This document shows, in pieces, positions 10,201 through 18,878 of a DNA stretch of 33,097 nt. Every line of letters starts with the position of its first letter. The first letter of the stretch is position 1. The notes under the pieces were generated by a model that worked only from the letters and a program-made list of their open reading frames with translations, was not told the DNA's origin and made no database searches. The DNA is from Candidatus Cloacimonetes bacterium 4572_55 (GTDB lineage Bacteria; 4572-55). The stretch covers positions 1 through 33,097 of the forward strand of contig NBMB01000043.1 in NCBI GenBank assembly GCA_002084765.1. The letters are read 5' to 3'. Position numbers and translations under genes: made by a program.

Positions 10201-11006
10201 TTGACAAAATCTTCCAACTGGTCATGGTCTGGAACCGCTCTCAGACTGATGAAAACCGTGCTTAAATTACGAAATTCACCCGGACTTTTGAGATCGAGAA
10301 TCTCTGGCGCGGTAAATCTTGCGACCAGTTCATCCGGGAAAACCGGTGGGTCAAAAGGGGAATCGTCTACTGCGACTTGATACCGAGAAAGGTCTCCGGT
10401 CACGCTTGTTACGCGAACAAATTGTATCGAATCGTCCGCATCGTCGATAGGTTCCGCGATTACCTGATCTTTCACCTGATCATAAAATTCTCGGCTAATA
10501 ACCACATCGCCCTTTTCTGCGTGATGCTCGGCAAGAGCGCATCCGTCAATTGCCGATCCCTTGAAGTAGTAGGCGCGCTGCGCGTCCGGTATATCAAATA
10601 TACCCCACTGGCTCTTGCCGACTGACACTCCCACCTTTACGGCAAAGGTGAACTCACCGAACGACGTCTTTTTGATCGGGTTATTCTCGAATTCTTGATG
10701 GATGTCCCATCCTGCGGCAAGAGCGCGGTTGCAGCCGTCCAGGCGGGGAAAAAGAGCGGTAAACGCGTCACCCGCAAATTTGGTGATGAATCCGCCTTTA
10801 TCATACACGCTGCGCACCAGCGGAGCAAATACATCGCCCAAAATCTCGGCTAATCGCTCGGATCCGACCGTGCCGTGTTGCATCAGAGTTTCGGTCAGTT
10901 GAGTAAAACCAGATATGTCGATGAACAAACCCGCGGTGGCCAGTTCGCCTTGATGGATCCCGTTTTGATAGTTCTCTAAAATAAAATGAGGAGCTAAATT
11001 TTTCAT
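7239..11006 (-). CDS. Two-cyclase-domain, ATPase and TPR signalling protein (soluble adenylyl cyclase-like)
   Basis: This 1255-residue cytoplasmic protein probably makes a cyclic nucleotide under control of an ATPase/TPR sensor. A class III cyclase domain occupies residues about 22-190. Its metal-binding aspartates are D30 (FIDISGF) and D80 (KFAGDAF), and K76 lies in the purine-recognition position. A second cyclase homology domain (about 245-400) has FISLRAV where the first metal aspartate is expected, so it looks degenerate. An NTPase follows, opening at VGRQIEL, with Walker A GEAGMGKS (452-459) and Walker B ending in E600-D601. The C-terminal third (about 860-1240) is TPR repeats. The order two cyclase domains, ATPase, TPR is that of mammalian ADCY10 and of many bacterial proteins. 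GGAG lies 6 bases before the ATG. The dockerin gene follows on the same strand after 109 bases with no clear terminator between them. Cyclic AMP rather than cyclic GMP as product is inference. Confidence 0.92.
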   Translation of the reverse strand: MKNLAPHFILENYQNGIHQGELATAGLFIDISGFTQLTETLMQHGTVGSERLAEILGDVFAPLVRSVYDKGGFITKFAGDAFTALFPRLDGCNRALAAGWDIHQEFENNPIKKTSFGEFTFAVKVGVSVGKSQWGIFDIPDAQRAYYFKGSAIDGCALAEHHAEKGDVVISREFYDQVKDQVIAEPIDDADDSIQFVRVTSVTGDLSRYQVAVDDSPFDPPVFPDELVARFTAPEILDLKSPGEFRNLSTVFISLRAVPDHDQLEDFVNILMDLKRQYGGYLTGIDFGDKGCNFMMLWGAPISFENNVPRALNFALDLRKQSNEKLRIGITQRLMFSGFAGTDLRGEYTGYGRGVNLAARFMMAANWDEIWIDEETHALAESLFEAHYFDKMRFKGFADPLSIYRLSRRREFTEIVRFSGEMVGRQIELDCMKVFIDPLFHSQFAGLIYVYGEAGMGKSRLIYEVKKNIEEKSQKTPRIKWFHCPCEEIIRQSLNPFKYALRRYFNQSSGRSFETNKADFEKILTTLSDSLKLVDSEQADELLVNLIRIRSFLGAMIDLHWEDSLYEQLDPESRFENSMMAFKSLIKAESLIQPVVVEIEDGHWIDSDSQRMLSVLIRNLEHEPIVIIAACRYQDDGSLFQFDLEREIRQETIDLNYLAWQGVKDFTRQILGDEPSPELVDLLMERTQGNPFFVEQMAHYFKERDLLEPRCNIQGKPIGLKPETAGAPIPTTINATLIARLDRLTTEVKQVIQTAAVLGREFEVKIVSGILISDLKRGPRLEKTDDLSQKVRKIEEENVWSPLNEIRYIFHHALLRDVAYNMQLQARLRELHRMAGDAFEAMHHLDLAPYYGDIAYHYEKSETEDKALIYLIKAGNKAKDEFANDHGLDYYRRAYKLCKKYEDQAYILESLGDILQLTAKYQKAIENYERVRQLAHEHSDRARIALADTHLASIQNYIGKFDRSIELQLGALEVYRELNDQRGIALALHGIGTSCMYQQKFDQAYSYLEQALAIRREIGEKNSQARTLMNIGALHYYKGDLNISLDYYHRAKNIFVQTNDLKMQTKLASNLGALYKALSDTLSGQKKEEATKNALVNYKEAERIAEKIGDLQNLTIVLNNLGGFSWNTLDNLPMSYDYFYKSMQISREIYDRVGLAISLGSLGEVSLSMNRYDQGVLFCQEAVQITEETDDALRNADILITLGKLFRKKERFSDAIASFESASRLADSIENESLRLKSDHELEDLYGSADCSDCA

Positions 11007-11405
11007 TGAGTCTCCGATCCAAAAGGAATTAATAATTATGAGTTAATAATTATGAATTGCGACTTCTGTTACGTTTATATAATAGCGGATCACGGTGGGA
11101 AGTATGTTCTCAAAAATACAATTCATAAATATAATAAGAGTAAATTCATAGAGCAAGTAGAATTTAAAGCAAATTTTTGTGAATGTTCCCATAGCCGAAA
11201 TAATTCACTAAGGAGAGAAGGACTTCCTAAAATTCATAGTTGTGCAATTATTCATCCAGTCTCAATTAAATTTGACCCTGTTTTAATGATAATTCTTGCA
11301 TTTCAAATTTAATTTTTTATATTTTGCATTATGTGTTGTCTTGCATAAGTTAGGTGGGATGGTATTGGTAATTTGTTCAACAAAACCGAAAATTAGAGGC
11401 GTTTT
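11007..11405. other. Divergent spacer between the cyclase gene and alaS
   Basis: This 399-base AT-rich stretch must hold the promoters of two divergent genes, but I see no convincing -35/-10 pair for either. A 13-base word, TTAATAATTATGA, occurs twice in tandem (11029-11041 and 11043-11055). An 86-codon open frame at 11052-11312 lacks a ribosome-binding site and any recognisable motif, and is probably chance. The alaS site AGAGG is at 11395-11399. Confidence 0.6.
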
Positions 11406-14042
11406 ATGAAATCTGACAAAGTTCGATCCACTTTTATTGATTTTTTTAGACAAAAAGGGCATATCTTTGTACCGAGTTCCTCACTTATCCCCGAGGACGA
11501 CCCCACCCTATTATTTGCCAACGCCGGCATGAATCAATTCAAACGTATATTTCTTGGCAAGGAGACTCGGGATTACAATCGAGCGGCAAATTCCCAGAAG
11601 TGTATCCGAGCCGGCGGAAAGCATAATGACTTGGAGGACGTCGGCGAGGACGACACGCATTTGACCTTTTTCGAGATGCTGGGCAATTGGTCTTTTGGCG
11701 ATTATTACAAAGCCGAGGCAATTGAATGGGCGTGGGAGTTGTTGACAGAGGTCTATGGATTGGAAAAGAAACAGCTCTGGGCAACCGTCCACCATACCGA
11801 TGATGAAGCGATGGAATTGTGGCATAAAATCACCGGCATTTCACGAGACCGAATTCTGAAGTTTGGCGACAAGGACAATTTTTGGGAGATGTCGGAGGTG
11901 GGTCCCTGCGGTCCCTGCTCCGAGATCCATTATTATTTCGGTAAAGACGTTGATAACCAAGACCCAAATTTGATCAACGTAGATCACCCCGACTATATCG
12001 AAATTTGGAACCTTGTATTCATCCAATACAATCGCCAATGGAGCGACCCCCTTGATGTGTCGCGCGGAGCCCATATCGAAGAATTATCAGCCAAACATGT
12101 GGACACTGGCATGGGATTCGAGCGATTGACGTCGGTTCTGCAGGGGAAAAATTCGGTCTATGAGACCGATATTTTTAAGCCAATTATCGAGGCTATCGAG
12201 CAGATTCTCAAAAAACCGTATTCCCATGAAAAAGGCTTTGCTCATCGGGTGATTGCCGATCACATCCGCGCCTTGACCTTTGCTTTCACCGACGGCGCGG
12301 TTCCATCCAATGAAGACAAGGGTTACGTGTTGCGAAAAATTCTGCGCCGCGCTGCGCGTCAGGGGTGGATTCAGGGATTGCGAGAGCCGTTTTTGTATGA
12401 GCTTGTCTCTGTCGTAGTGGAAAAAATGGGCGGCATTTTTCCAGAACTGAAAGAGCGACGGACTCATGTCAGCAAGTTGATTCTCACCGAGGAGGAACGG
12501 TTCCTCAGCACGGTCTCTCGCGGTATCGAAATGTTTCACCAATTGGTTGAAGACGTGAAACGTCGCGGAGGAACGGTCATATCTGGAGATCAGGCGTTTC
12601 GCCTGCATGACACGTATGGATTCCCGTTGGACCTGACCATTGATCTGGCTGAAAGCGAACAACTTGTGGTTGAATTGCCCGGATTCGAGCAATCTATGAA
12701 AGCCCAGCAGGAACGGTCGCGCGCAGTGAGCGGCTTTACACTGGATAGTGCTCAGGAGACCGAATGGCAAGGCGATCCAGAAGCGGAGTCTTCCGAATTT
12801 GTAGGGTATGACCAGCTCACTATTAAGAGTAAAATAGTGGCGTGGCGCACCGATCCAGTAGACCCTCACTTTATCCATATTATCCTGGATAGGACACCTT
12901 ATTACGGAGAATCTGGCGGTCAAGTCGGGGATCGGGGCGATATGTGGGAGACCGATATCGAGATACGAATCTCCGACGCCCAACGATGGAATGATAAAGT
13001 GATCCATATCGGGTGGACGCTACGAGGCGAGTTGTCAGTCGGCCAGGAATTGAACGTACGCGTGGATGAGAAACTGCGTCGAGCCTCAATGCGCAACCAC
13101 ACAGCGACCCACCTGTTGCATGGCGCGCTGCATCAAGTACTAGGAAATCATGCTCAGCAAGCCGGCTCTTTGGTCAGCCCAGATTACCTCCGATTTGATT
13201 TTACGCATTACGAGCAGGTCAAGTCTCACCAATTGGAGGAGATCAAGGCGATTGTCAATGAACATACCCTGCGCAACGAACCCGTAAGATGGAAATATTG
13301 CAGCCTGGATGAGGCTCGGAGAGACGGCGCGATGGCTCTATTCGGAGAGAAATACGGCGATACCGTGCGCGTGGTTCGGATCGGCGATTTCAGTATGGAG
13401 CTGTGCGCTGGCACGCACTTAAGCTCGACCGGTGGGATCGGTCTGTTTGTCATTACCTCAGAGGGCGGGATTGCCGCGGGCGTTCGGCGTATCGAAGCAC
13501 TGACTGGCGAAGCCGCATATCAATATTTCCACCGTCAGTCGAATTTGTTAAAACAACTCTGTCTCAATCTTAAATCGAATACCGGCGATCTGGAGAAGAG
13601 AGTCGTCAAACTGATCGAAGAAAATAAGGAATTACACCGAGAGATTATACAACTCAGGGAAAAAAGCGCGCATGCCGATATTAATGAATTTATCCAAAAC
13701 GCGACAGAATTTCAGGGATTCAAAATTGTCGCCAAACAGGTCGATGCGCGAGACATGGAAGATCTGCGCCGGATGGGCGACGCGCTGAGAGATTCGCTCA
13801 AATCTGGGGTGGGAATGCTGGGCGCGGCGTTCCAAAACAAAGGTGCTTTGGTCTGCGTGGTCACGGATGACTTGATCAAAGAAAAGGGTCTGAAAGCCGG
13901 CTTGATTGTCAAGAAAGCCGCAAAATTGGTCGGTGGCGGCGGTGGCGGAAGACCTCACTTTGCCCAGGCAGGAGCAAAGGATGTTGAGAAAATTGGATAT
14001 GCCCTTGAGAAAACAGTTGATATTGTGCAGTCACTTATCTGA
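11406..14042 (+). CDS. alaS: Alanyl-tRNA synthetase
   Basis: This enzyme charges tRNA-Ala with alanine and edits mischarged Ser or Gly. The 878-residue length is typical of the full bacterial enzyme. The class II aminoacylation domain starts at the N-terminus (FFRQKGHIFVPSSSLIP, then ANAGMNQFK) and runs into the helical tRNA-recognition domain (RVIADHIRALTFAFTDGAVP). The editing domain has HTATH (H565, H569) and CAGTH (C667, H671), the four zinc/editing residues. A coiled coil at about 715-760 leads to the C-Ala/DHHA1 domain, with the glycine-rich GGGGGGRPHFAQAGAKD near the end. AGAGG is 6 bases upstream of the ATG. The first ATPase gene starts 24 bases after the stop, with no terminator between. 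alaS therefore appears to head the NTPase operon, which is unusual company for a housekeeping synthetase. The gene looks complete. Confidence 0.98.
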   Translation: MKSDKVRSTFIDFFRQKGHIFVPSSSLIPEDDPTLLFANAGMNQFKRIFLGKETRDYNRAANSQKCIRAGGKHNDLEDVGEDDTHLTFFEMLGNWSFGDYYKAEAIEWAWELLTEVYGLEKKQLWATVHHTDDEAMELWHKITGISRDRILKFGDKDNFWEMSEVGPCGPCSEIHYYFGKDVDNQDPNLINVDHPDYIEIWNLVFIQYNRQWSDPLDVSRGAHIEELSAKHVDTGMGFERLTSVLQGKNSVYETDIFKPIIEAIEQILKKPYSHEKGFAHRVIADHIRALTFAFTDGAVPSNEDKGYVLRKILRRAARQGWIQGLREPFLYELVSVVVEKMGGIFPELKERRTHVSKLILTEEERFLSTVSRGIEMFHQLVEDVKRRGGTVISGDQAFRLHDTYGFPLDLTIDLAESEQLVVELPGFEQSMKAQQERSRAVSGFTLDSAQETEWQGDPEAESSEFVGYDQLTIKSKIVAWRTDPVDPHFIHIILDRTPYYGESGGQVGDRGDMWETDIEIRISDAQRWNDKVIHIGWTLRGELSVGQELNVRVDEKLRRASMRNHTATHLLHGALHQVLGNHAQQAGSLVSPDYLRFDFTHYEQVKSHQLEEIKAIVNEHTLRNEPVRWKYCSLDEARRDGAMALFGEKYGDTVRVVRIGDFSMELCAGTHLSSTGGIGLFVITSEGGIAAGVRRIEALTGEAAYQYFHRQSNLLKQLCLNLKSNTGDLEKRVVKLIEENKELHREIIQLREKSAHADINEFIQNATEFQGFKIVAKQVDARDMEDLRRMGDALRDSLKSGVGMLGAAFQNKGALVCVVTDDLIKEKGLKAGLIVKKAAKLVGGGGGGRPHFAQAGAKDVEKIGYALEKTVDIVQSLI

Positions 14043-14066
14043 TAACTGTCAAGCGGAGAAAATAAT

Positions 14067-15635
14067 GTGAGTTCAAAAGAAAATTTTATCGGACGTCAGG
14101 AAAAATTGGACGAAATATTTAGCCTGTTAATCGGATCTCAGAATGTCTCTGTTGTGGGACCGCCCTGTGTCGGAAAATCCTCTCTATTGCTCGCGCTGAC
14201 TCGACAATCCATTCAGGAGCGGTTCAACGTCCGAGAAAATTTTGAGAGAATCCGGCTGATCGACCTTGATTTATCGACTGATAGAGAAATTGGCGTGGAG
14301 GATTTTCTGCGCCTGTTGATCGAAGAGATCACGGGTCAGACGCATAAACAGAGGATGGATTATCGCAGATTCAACATGTTGATAAAAAAAGCGTTGCGAG
14401 AACCGGATTCAATCGCTATCTTGATCGACGACTTTGACAAAGCCGTTGTAAACCCCAACTTTGACGACGACTTCTTCGCGAAGTTTCGCTATCTTACAAC
14501 CCATTATGATCTCTCCTTTCTGACAATAACGTCCAAGCCTTTGGATGCTCTGTTACGGGATAAACAACTCCGTTTTAATCCTTTTTATAATCATTTTCAA
14601 CAGATTGAACTCATGTCGTTTACCGAGGATGAGGCTCTGGAATTTATCGAAGAATATGGAGCGATCGAAGAAAACGAAAAAATCCTTAACTTTGCCGGTC
14701 ACCACCCGCTTTTTCTGAAACGAACCTGTCGCGAAGTTGCGCTTCATTTGAAATCGGGCACTTGGGACTTGATCGAGCAGTCGATTTATAAAAATTTTAG
14801 AGGATTATTGGGATCTATCGTTGAATCTTTTTCTCAACCTGAGAAAATCTATTTAGAGAAATTTTGGAACTCAAGGAATTTTTCTATATGCCCAGAAAAA
14901 TTATCGAATTTGGGACTGGTTTTTAAGAATGAAAGAAGAATATGCCGCATCCTCAGTCATTTTTTTGAAGAACATTTTCGCAATATGTCCTATGTCGAGA
15001 AATTTGACGGCTCTCGGTTTGTGTTGAAAAGGAGATCGGAATCTGATGAACTTATCAAAATTATTGAGCCGGACCTAAGGATAAAACTGACTGATAAAGA
15101 TGAGATCATAAACATAAAAATGAACAGTATATCGAAAATTGACTTTAACGGAAAAAAAATATTCCGATCAGATCGAAGTCATACTGTTCAAATAGACGGG
15201 GGCAAAGTTTTTACCGGCTACATTTGTAACAATTTGGGATATAAGAGAAGGAGAGCGTCCCCCCCTATATTTATTGATCCGATACAGATTCAGCTCCTTT
15301 TTTGGGATCAAGAGAAATTTGCTTACAAGCTGAAATATGTCGGATCACCCAAAACTGATTTCTTCAAATTGAGAACAAAGGTATTATTTGTTCATTTTTC
15401 TAACAATCCTCCGGAAAAAATACCCTCTCATTCGATCAAGACACTCGAGTTGGATTCCAATTTGTCGCGGGCAACTCGAAGTAACATTACCTATTCGATA
15501 TCTCTTAATGATGGAAGGCGTGGAACTGTTCAAATCGCTACGAAAGAGATTGAAATTGAAGTGATTGATCCGAATAAATTTTATTGGGACGGCGAGCTGT
15601 CTCCAAAAGACATAAAATGTTTAGAAAGAGTATGA
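14067..15635 (+). CDS. STAND/AAA-type ATPase 1 with beta-rich C-terminal module
   Basis: This predicted cytoplasmic P-loop NTPase has 522 residues. It opens with NFIGRQEKL, the short motif usual before STAND/AAA_16 P-loops. Walker A is GPPCVGKS (31-38). Walker B is ILIDDFDKA near 117-125, followed by a sensor strand (LSFLTITSK). The GHHP before FLKRTCRE matches the GxP motif of STAND NTPases. From about residue 320 the chain becomes Lys/Ile-rich and beta-strand-like and matches no family I know; it could be a sensor or effector module. The start is GTG at 14067, with GGAG upstream. An ATG two bases earlier runs straight into TGA and is unusable. The gene lies 24 bases after alaS and 4 bases before the next NTPase gene, so co-transcription and coupled translation are likely. 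The biological role is unknown. Confidence 0.85.
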   Translation: MSSKENFIGRQEKLDEIFSLLIGSQNVSVVGPPCVGKSSLLLALTRQSIQERFNVRENFERIRLIDLDLSTDREIGVEDFLRLLIEEITGQTHKQRMDYRRFNMLIKKALREPDSIAILIDDFDKAVVNPNFDDDFFAKFRYLTTHYDLSFLTITSKPLDALLRDKQLRFNPFYNHFQQIELMSFTEDEALEFIEEYGAIEENEKILNFAGHHPLFLKRTCREVALHLKSGTWDLIEQSIYKNFRGLLGSIVESFSQPEKIYLEKFWNSRNFSICPEKLSNLGLVFKNERRICRILSHFFEEHFRNMSYVEKFDGSRFVLKRRSESDELIKIIEPDLRIKLTDKDEIINIKMNSISKIDFNGKKIFRSDRSHTVQIDGGKVFTGYICNNLGYKRRRASPPIFIDPIQIQLLFWDQEKFAYKLKYVGSPKTDFFKLRTKVLFVHFSNNPPEKIPSHSIKTLELDSNLSRATRSNITYSISLNDGRRGTVQIATKEIEIEVIDPNKFYWDGELSPKDIKCLERV

Positions 15636-15639
15636 AATA

Positions 15640-17334
15640 ATGTTTAAATTGAAAGAATTAATAAATTATAGTCCCCCAATCATCCTCTTTTATGGGGAAA
15701 AAAAGAAATTAGATCGAGATATGAGAAGTATTGTCAAACAAACTGGCTCTCATATCCGGTACGTCACGATTGATACGGACACTTCGTGCTATTATCACCT
15801 CTTATCGGGAATTGTAGCCGGGTTGGGGGGGGATGCGGAAAGCGTTCAGGTAGCTTCTCAATGGCAGTCCGCTGTTTTGCAAGCGGATCACCGCAGTGCT
15901 GGATATGGGAAAGAGACCTCTTCCTATCGTCGGATATGGAACGAAACTTTTGCTAAAGAAGCCGCCTTGATTTTCCTCCAATTTATAAAAAAGACATCCG
16001 TCAAACAACCGGCTGTCGTGTTATTAGATCGATTCGAGGAGATAGATTACAGCTTTCAAAGATTGCTGGAAAAATATCTGGCACCAATCCTCTCAGATGT
16101 GAAAAATTTTAAGCTGATACTTTTCTATGAAGGCAACTCCAAACCATCTTGGAAAACGTATGATTTCGACCGATACACGCATCCTATTTCCCGCGTAAAC
16201 CGAAATCTAAAAAACTTTGTGAATCCGTACATCGCGGGTCGTCCGGTGCGGATCAAGGGGGGTAAAAAAAGCTCGCCGATATTCGTCGGACGGAAGCCGG
16301 CTATCGATTTTTTCATAGAGCGACTCATGCAGTCCGACAGCCCCCCTCTAATGGGGATGAGAGGCGAGAGGCGAATCGGGAAGACCTCCTTGCTGATGAA
16401 TATGGAGTGCTATATTTCAGATGATTACCTTCCAATTCTCATTGATCTGCAAATGATCGAATCGCCGGAACGCACAGAGAATGGCGTTGCCGATCTTATC
16501 GAAAAATTCGGGTTTGAGATCGCTCAGCGTCTCCGGTATCATTATCATCTGGAGATTCAGGAACCGAAAAAAGAAGAATTTCGCAAAAATCCGGCTCAGG
16601 TTTTCAGCCATTTTTTGAATGATATTGTTTCTCAGATTGGCGATAAAAAATTGCTCTTGCTATTCGACGAATTTGATCGGGTGGAGGATTGGGTGATTAA
16701 GGGTCTTCTTCAGTTGGATTTTCTCCCAATTTTTAAAAAATTAATCTTAAACAACAGAGGAATCGTCGGAATTGTTTCCTATACGAATCGCTTGACGGAT
16801 CTCCGTGAGGAGAAAAGTTATTGGAGAGAATTTTTAAGCGATATTGACGCGTTTCATCTCACAACATTTGATGAGGACGCAGCGCTCGAATTGATTCAAC
16901 AGCCGGTTGACGGCGTGATCGACTACTCCGAGGAAGCACTTGATGCGATATTGGCGTACAGCGGGCAACATCCCTATTTTATTCAGTTAATCTGTTGGAT
17001 TCTCGTCAATCGCGGGCATCGTATATCACGATCGAATTTGACGGAAAAAGACGTTGCGCTCGCCGCGCAGGAGGCAATCATACGAGGCGAGGCACAACTG
17101 AATTTTATGTATGAAACGGCTTGTAAACCAAAAGAAAGAGAGGTGATAAAGAAAGTAGTTTTTTCCACAGAGTCCCATAAAGAGTCCTATCCGGTTGAAC
17201 GGCTTGATAAGAGTTTGAGCGGAGCTGTGGAAAGTCTGATCAGTCGGGGGATATTGAGAAAAGAGCATCCAAATATTTTTTTCCGAATAGGCTTGATCGA
17301 TCTATGGGTTCGGAAAAATTTCACAGCATTTTAG
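15640..17334 (+). CDS. Tandem ATPase: degenerate N-terminal half plus active AAA ATPase
   Basis: This protein has 564 residues. Residues 1-200 resemble an ATPase core that has lost its P-loop: a first strand PPIILFYG runs into KKKLDRD instead of GxxxxGK, yet a Walker B-like VVLLDRFEEID and a sensor-like strand FKLILFYEG remain. The second half (about 215-564) is a complete AAA/ATPase_2-type domain with IFVGRKPAIDFF, Walker A GERRIGKT (242-249), Walker B LLLLFDEFDRVED, sensor VGIVSYTNR and GQHPYF as the GxP-type motif. It ends in a short winged-helix tail (FFRIGLIDLWVRKNF), as in many archaeal/bacterial ATPases of this class. The gene starts 4 bases after the previous stop and ends 10 bases before the next start. 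A regulatory pseudo-ATPase paired in one chain with an active one is inference from the missing P-loop. The function is unknown. Confidence 0.85.
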   Translation: MFKLKELINYSPPIILFYGEKKKLDRDMRSIVKQTGSHIRYVTIDTDTSCYYHLLSGIVAGLGGDAESVQVASQWQSAVLQADHRSAGYGKETSSYRRIWNETFAKEAALIFLQFIKKTSVKQPAVVLLDRFEEIDYSFQRLLEKYLAPILSDVKNFKLILFYEGNSKPSWKTYDFDRYTHPISRVNRNLKNFVNPYIAGRPVRIKGGKKSSPIFVGRKPAIDFFIERLMQSDSPPLMGMRGERRIGKTSLLMNMECYISDDYLPILIDLQMIESPERTENGVADLIEKFGFEIAQRLRYHYHLEIQEPKKEEFRKNPAQVFSHFLNDIVSQIGDKKLLLLFDEFDRVEDWVIKGLLQLDFLPIFKKLILNNRGIVGIVSYTNRLTDLREEKSYWREFLSDIDAFHLTTFDEDAALELIQQPVDGVIDYSEEALDAILAYSGQHPYFIQLICWILVNRGHRISRSNLTEKDVALAAQEAIIRGEAQLNFMYETACKPKEREVIKKVVFSTESHKESYPVERLDKSLSGAVESLISRGILRKEHPNIFFRIGLIDLWVRKNFTAF

Positions 17335-17344
17335 GGGGCAACTT

Positions 17345-18841
17345 ATGACTGTCATAAAACTATTTCCCGATGTCGATTTTGATCCGGTTTTATTTGTGAA
17401 CAGAGAGAAGGAGATTGATGAGTTCCTCAAGGTGTATGGCGCGGAGACCAACCGGAAGAATTGTCTGCTATATGCCTCGATACCAGGGCAGGGCAAAACA
17501 AGGCTGCTTGAAAAATTTTGCTATTTGACTCAAGAAAAAGGCGGACTCGCCGCATTTGTTGATCTGGAATCCCATCCAGAGAGAAAAGTGTCCCTTATTC
17601 TCAAGGAGGTGGTTGACCATCTCAAATTTTTGCATAACGACAAGGGATTCTTTGATGATTTTTATAGAAATATAGACGCGTGCGGAGCCAAAAAGTCTCT
17701 TCAAAAACCGAACCGACCCGCTGTTGCTGAGGCTGAAAAATGTGTGATCCGAGAATTTAAAAAGACATTGACTAGCTTGATGAAAACCTATCGGATCACA
17801 CTCTGCTTTGATAGCCTGGAGCAGGCGAATCCGGACATTTTCCGCCTACTTAAGGAAAAAGTGCTGGAGGACTATTTTTTCGAGGTCAATCTGACAATTG
17901 TCTTTGCGGGACAAAAGGGGATGGTCGAGGATGCGCGTCGATTTATGCGCGATATGCCGTTGGCTCTTTTTGGAAGGGAAGACGAGCGGAAACAAATCGA
18001 GTCTCTTGTCGATTACTACAAGGTTTCTATATCAGACATTGAAGAGATCACACGACTGATTTGGGACCTGGCAAAGGGGCATCCCTATACGGTAAAATCT
18101 ATTTTGGGCATATTGACTGATGATTTTAATGAAAAATTTGTTGACAAATTCGATAAAAGGCGGTATAGCCCGATTATTCGAGAATTGAAAGAAAGGGTTG
18201 TGGAAAAGCGATTTCTGCGTGGGGTGGATTTTGATCCCAGACATCCGGATCCCATTGAAATATTGTCTATTCTTTCTCCTTTGCGTCGGGTGGAATTTGG
18301 CACAATTCGTCTTCTCCTATCCAACCCCAATCTTACGGGAGACGCTTTTTGCGAAAAATCGATTCGGTTTTATGATGAGGTGGTAGACAAGTTCGTTTCT
18401 GATACCAATACTTTGAAGCATTGGGTATTGGGAGGCGGTTTCACTATGGACCCGGTTGTGAGAAATATTCTTTATATCGACTTGAAAATAAATGATCTCG
18501 AACGTTTTTTACATATCCATGAAGCACTGGTAATGGAGTATGACAAACGGATAAAATCCACAGCAAAAATGGATCAAGTCAAAAATTTGATCGAGAAAAT
18601 ATACCATCTTTTTGTTTGGAGGAGGGAGTCGGAAGACGCATACGCCGAGGAGATCGCGCGAAGAGAGTTTTATCGTTTCATAGAATCCTTAAAGGGATCA
18701 AAAGTCGATAAATATGAACAACTTGGAAGGCTACGAAAGGAACTTGAAAAAGATCGGGAGCTGGGTGAGTTGGTCAATACCGGCGAGTTGGTCCAACGAA
18801 TCAAGGACGATATGAGGAGAATCGGGAACGAAATAAATTGA
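17345..18841 (+). CDS. STAND/AAA-type ATPase 3 with winged-helix and helical tail
   Basis: This predicted cytoplasmic NTPase has 498 residues. VLFVNREKEIDEFL precedes the P-loop SIPGQGKT (45-52), whose first position is Ser where Gly is usual. Walker B is LCFDSLEQ, with D156 and E159 as the likely metal and catalytic acids. The sensor strand is LTIVFAGQK, and AKGHPYTV is the GxP-type motif. Residues about 300-400 look like a winged helix (FTMDPVVRNILYIDL). From about 400 to the end the chain is helical and highly charged, and finishes in a coiled-coil-like Lys/Glu stretch. GGGG lies just before the ATG. The gene follows the tandem ATPase by 10 bases and precedes the large STAND-TPR gene by 37. 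It shares the core motif order with its neighbours but little other sequence, so these are not simple recent duplicates. The role is unknown. Confidence 0.85.
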   Translation: MTVIKLFPDVDFDPVLFVNREKEIDEFLKVYGAETNRKNCLLYASIPGQGKTRLLEKFCYLTQEKGGLAAFVDLESHPERKVSLILKEVVDHLKFLHNDKGFFDDFYRNIDACGAKKSLQKPNRPAVAEAEKCVIREFKKTLTSLMKTYRITLCFDSLEQANPDIFRLLKEKVLEDYFFEVNLTIVFAGQKGMVEDARRFMRDMPLALFGREDERKQIESLVDYYKVSISDIEEITRLIWDLAKGHPYTVKSILGILTDDFNEKFVDKFDKRRYSPIIRELKERVVEKRFLRGVDFDPRHPDPIEILSILSPLRRVEFGTIRLLLSNPNLTGDAFCEKSIRFYDEVVDKFVSDTNTLKHWVLGGGFTMDPVVRNILYIDLKINDLERFLHIHEALVMEYDKRIKSTAKMDQVKNLIEKIYHLFVWRRESEDAYAEEIARREFYRFIESLKGSKVDKYEQLGRLRKELEKDRELGELVNTGELVQRIKDDMRRIGNEIN

Positions 18842-18878
18842 TTATCTCAACAATTTCAACCGAAATGGAGTTAAATAT

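Noticed and set aside
11052-11312. 86-codon frame in the cyclase/alaS spacer
   Set aside because: It has no ribosome-binding site and no motif. A faint likeness of VYIIADHGGKYV to the start of GIY-YIG domains is not backed by the rest of that motif.
11336-11369. Sigma-70 promoter for alaS (TTGTCT or TTGCAT as -35)
   Set aside because: No acceptable -10 hexamer stands at 16-18 bases from either candidate.
12087-13007. 306-codon minus-strand frame
   Set aside because: It is a shadow of alaS, whose full-length family match is certain.
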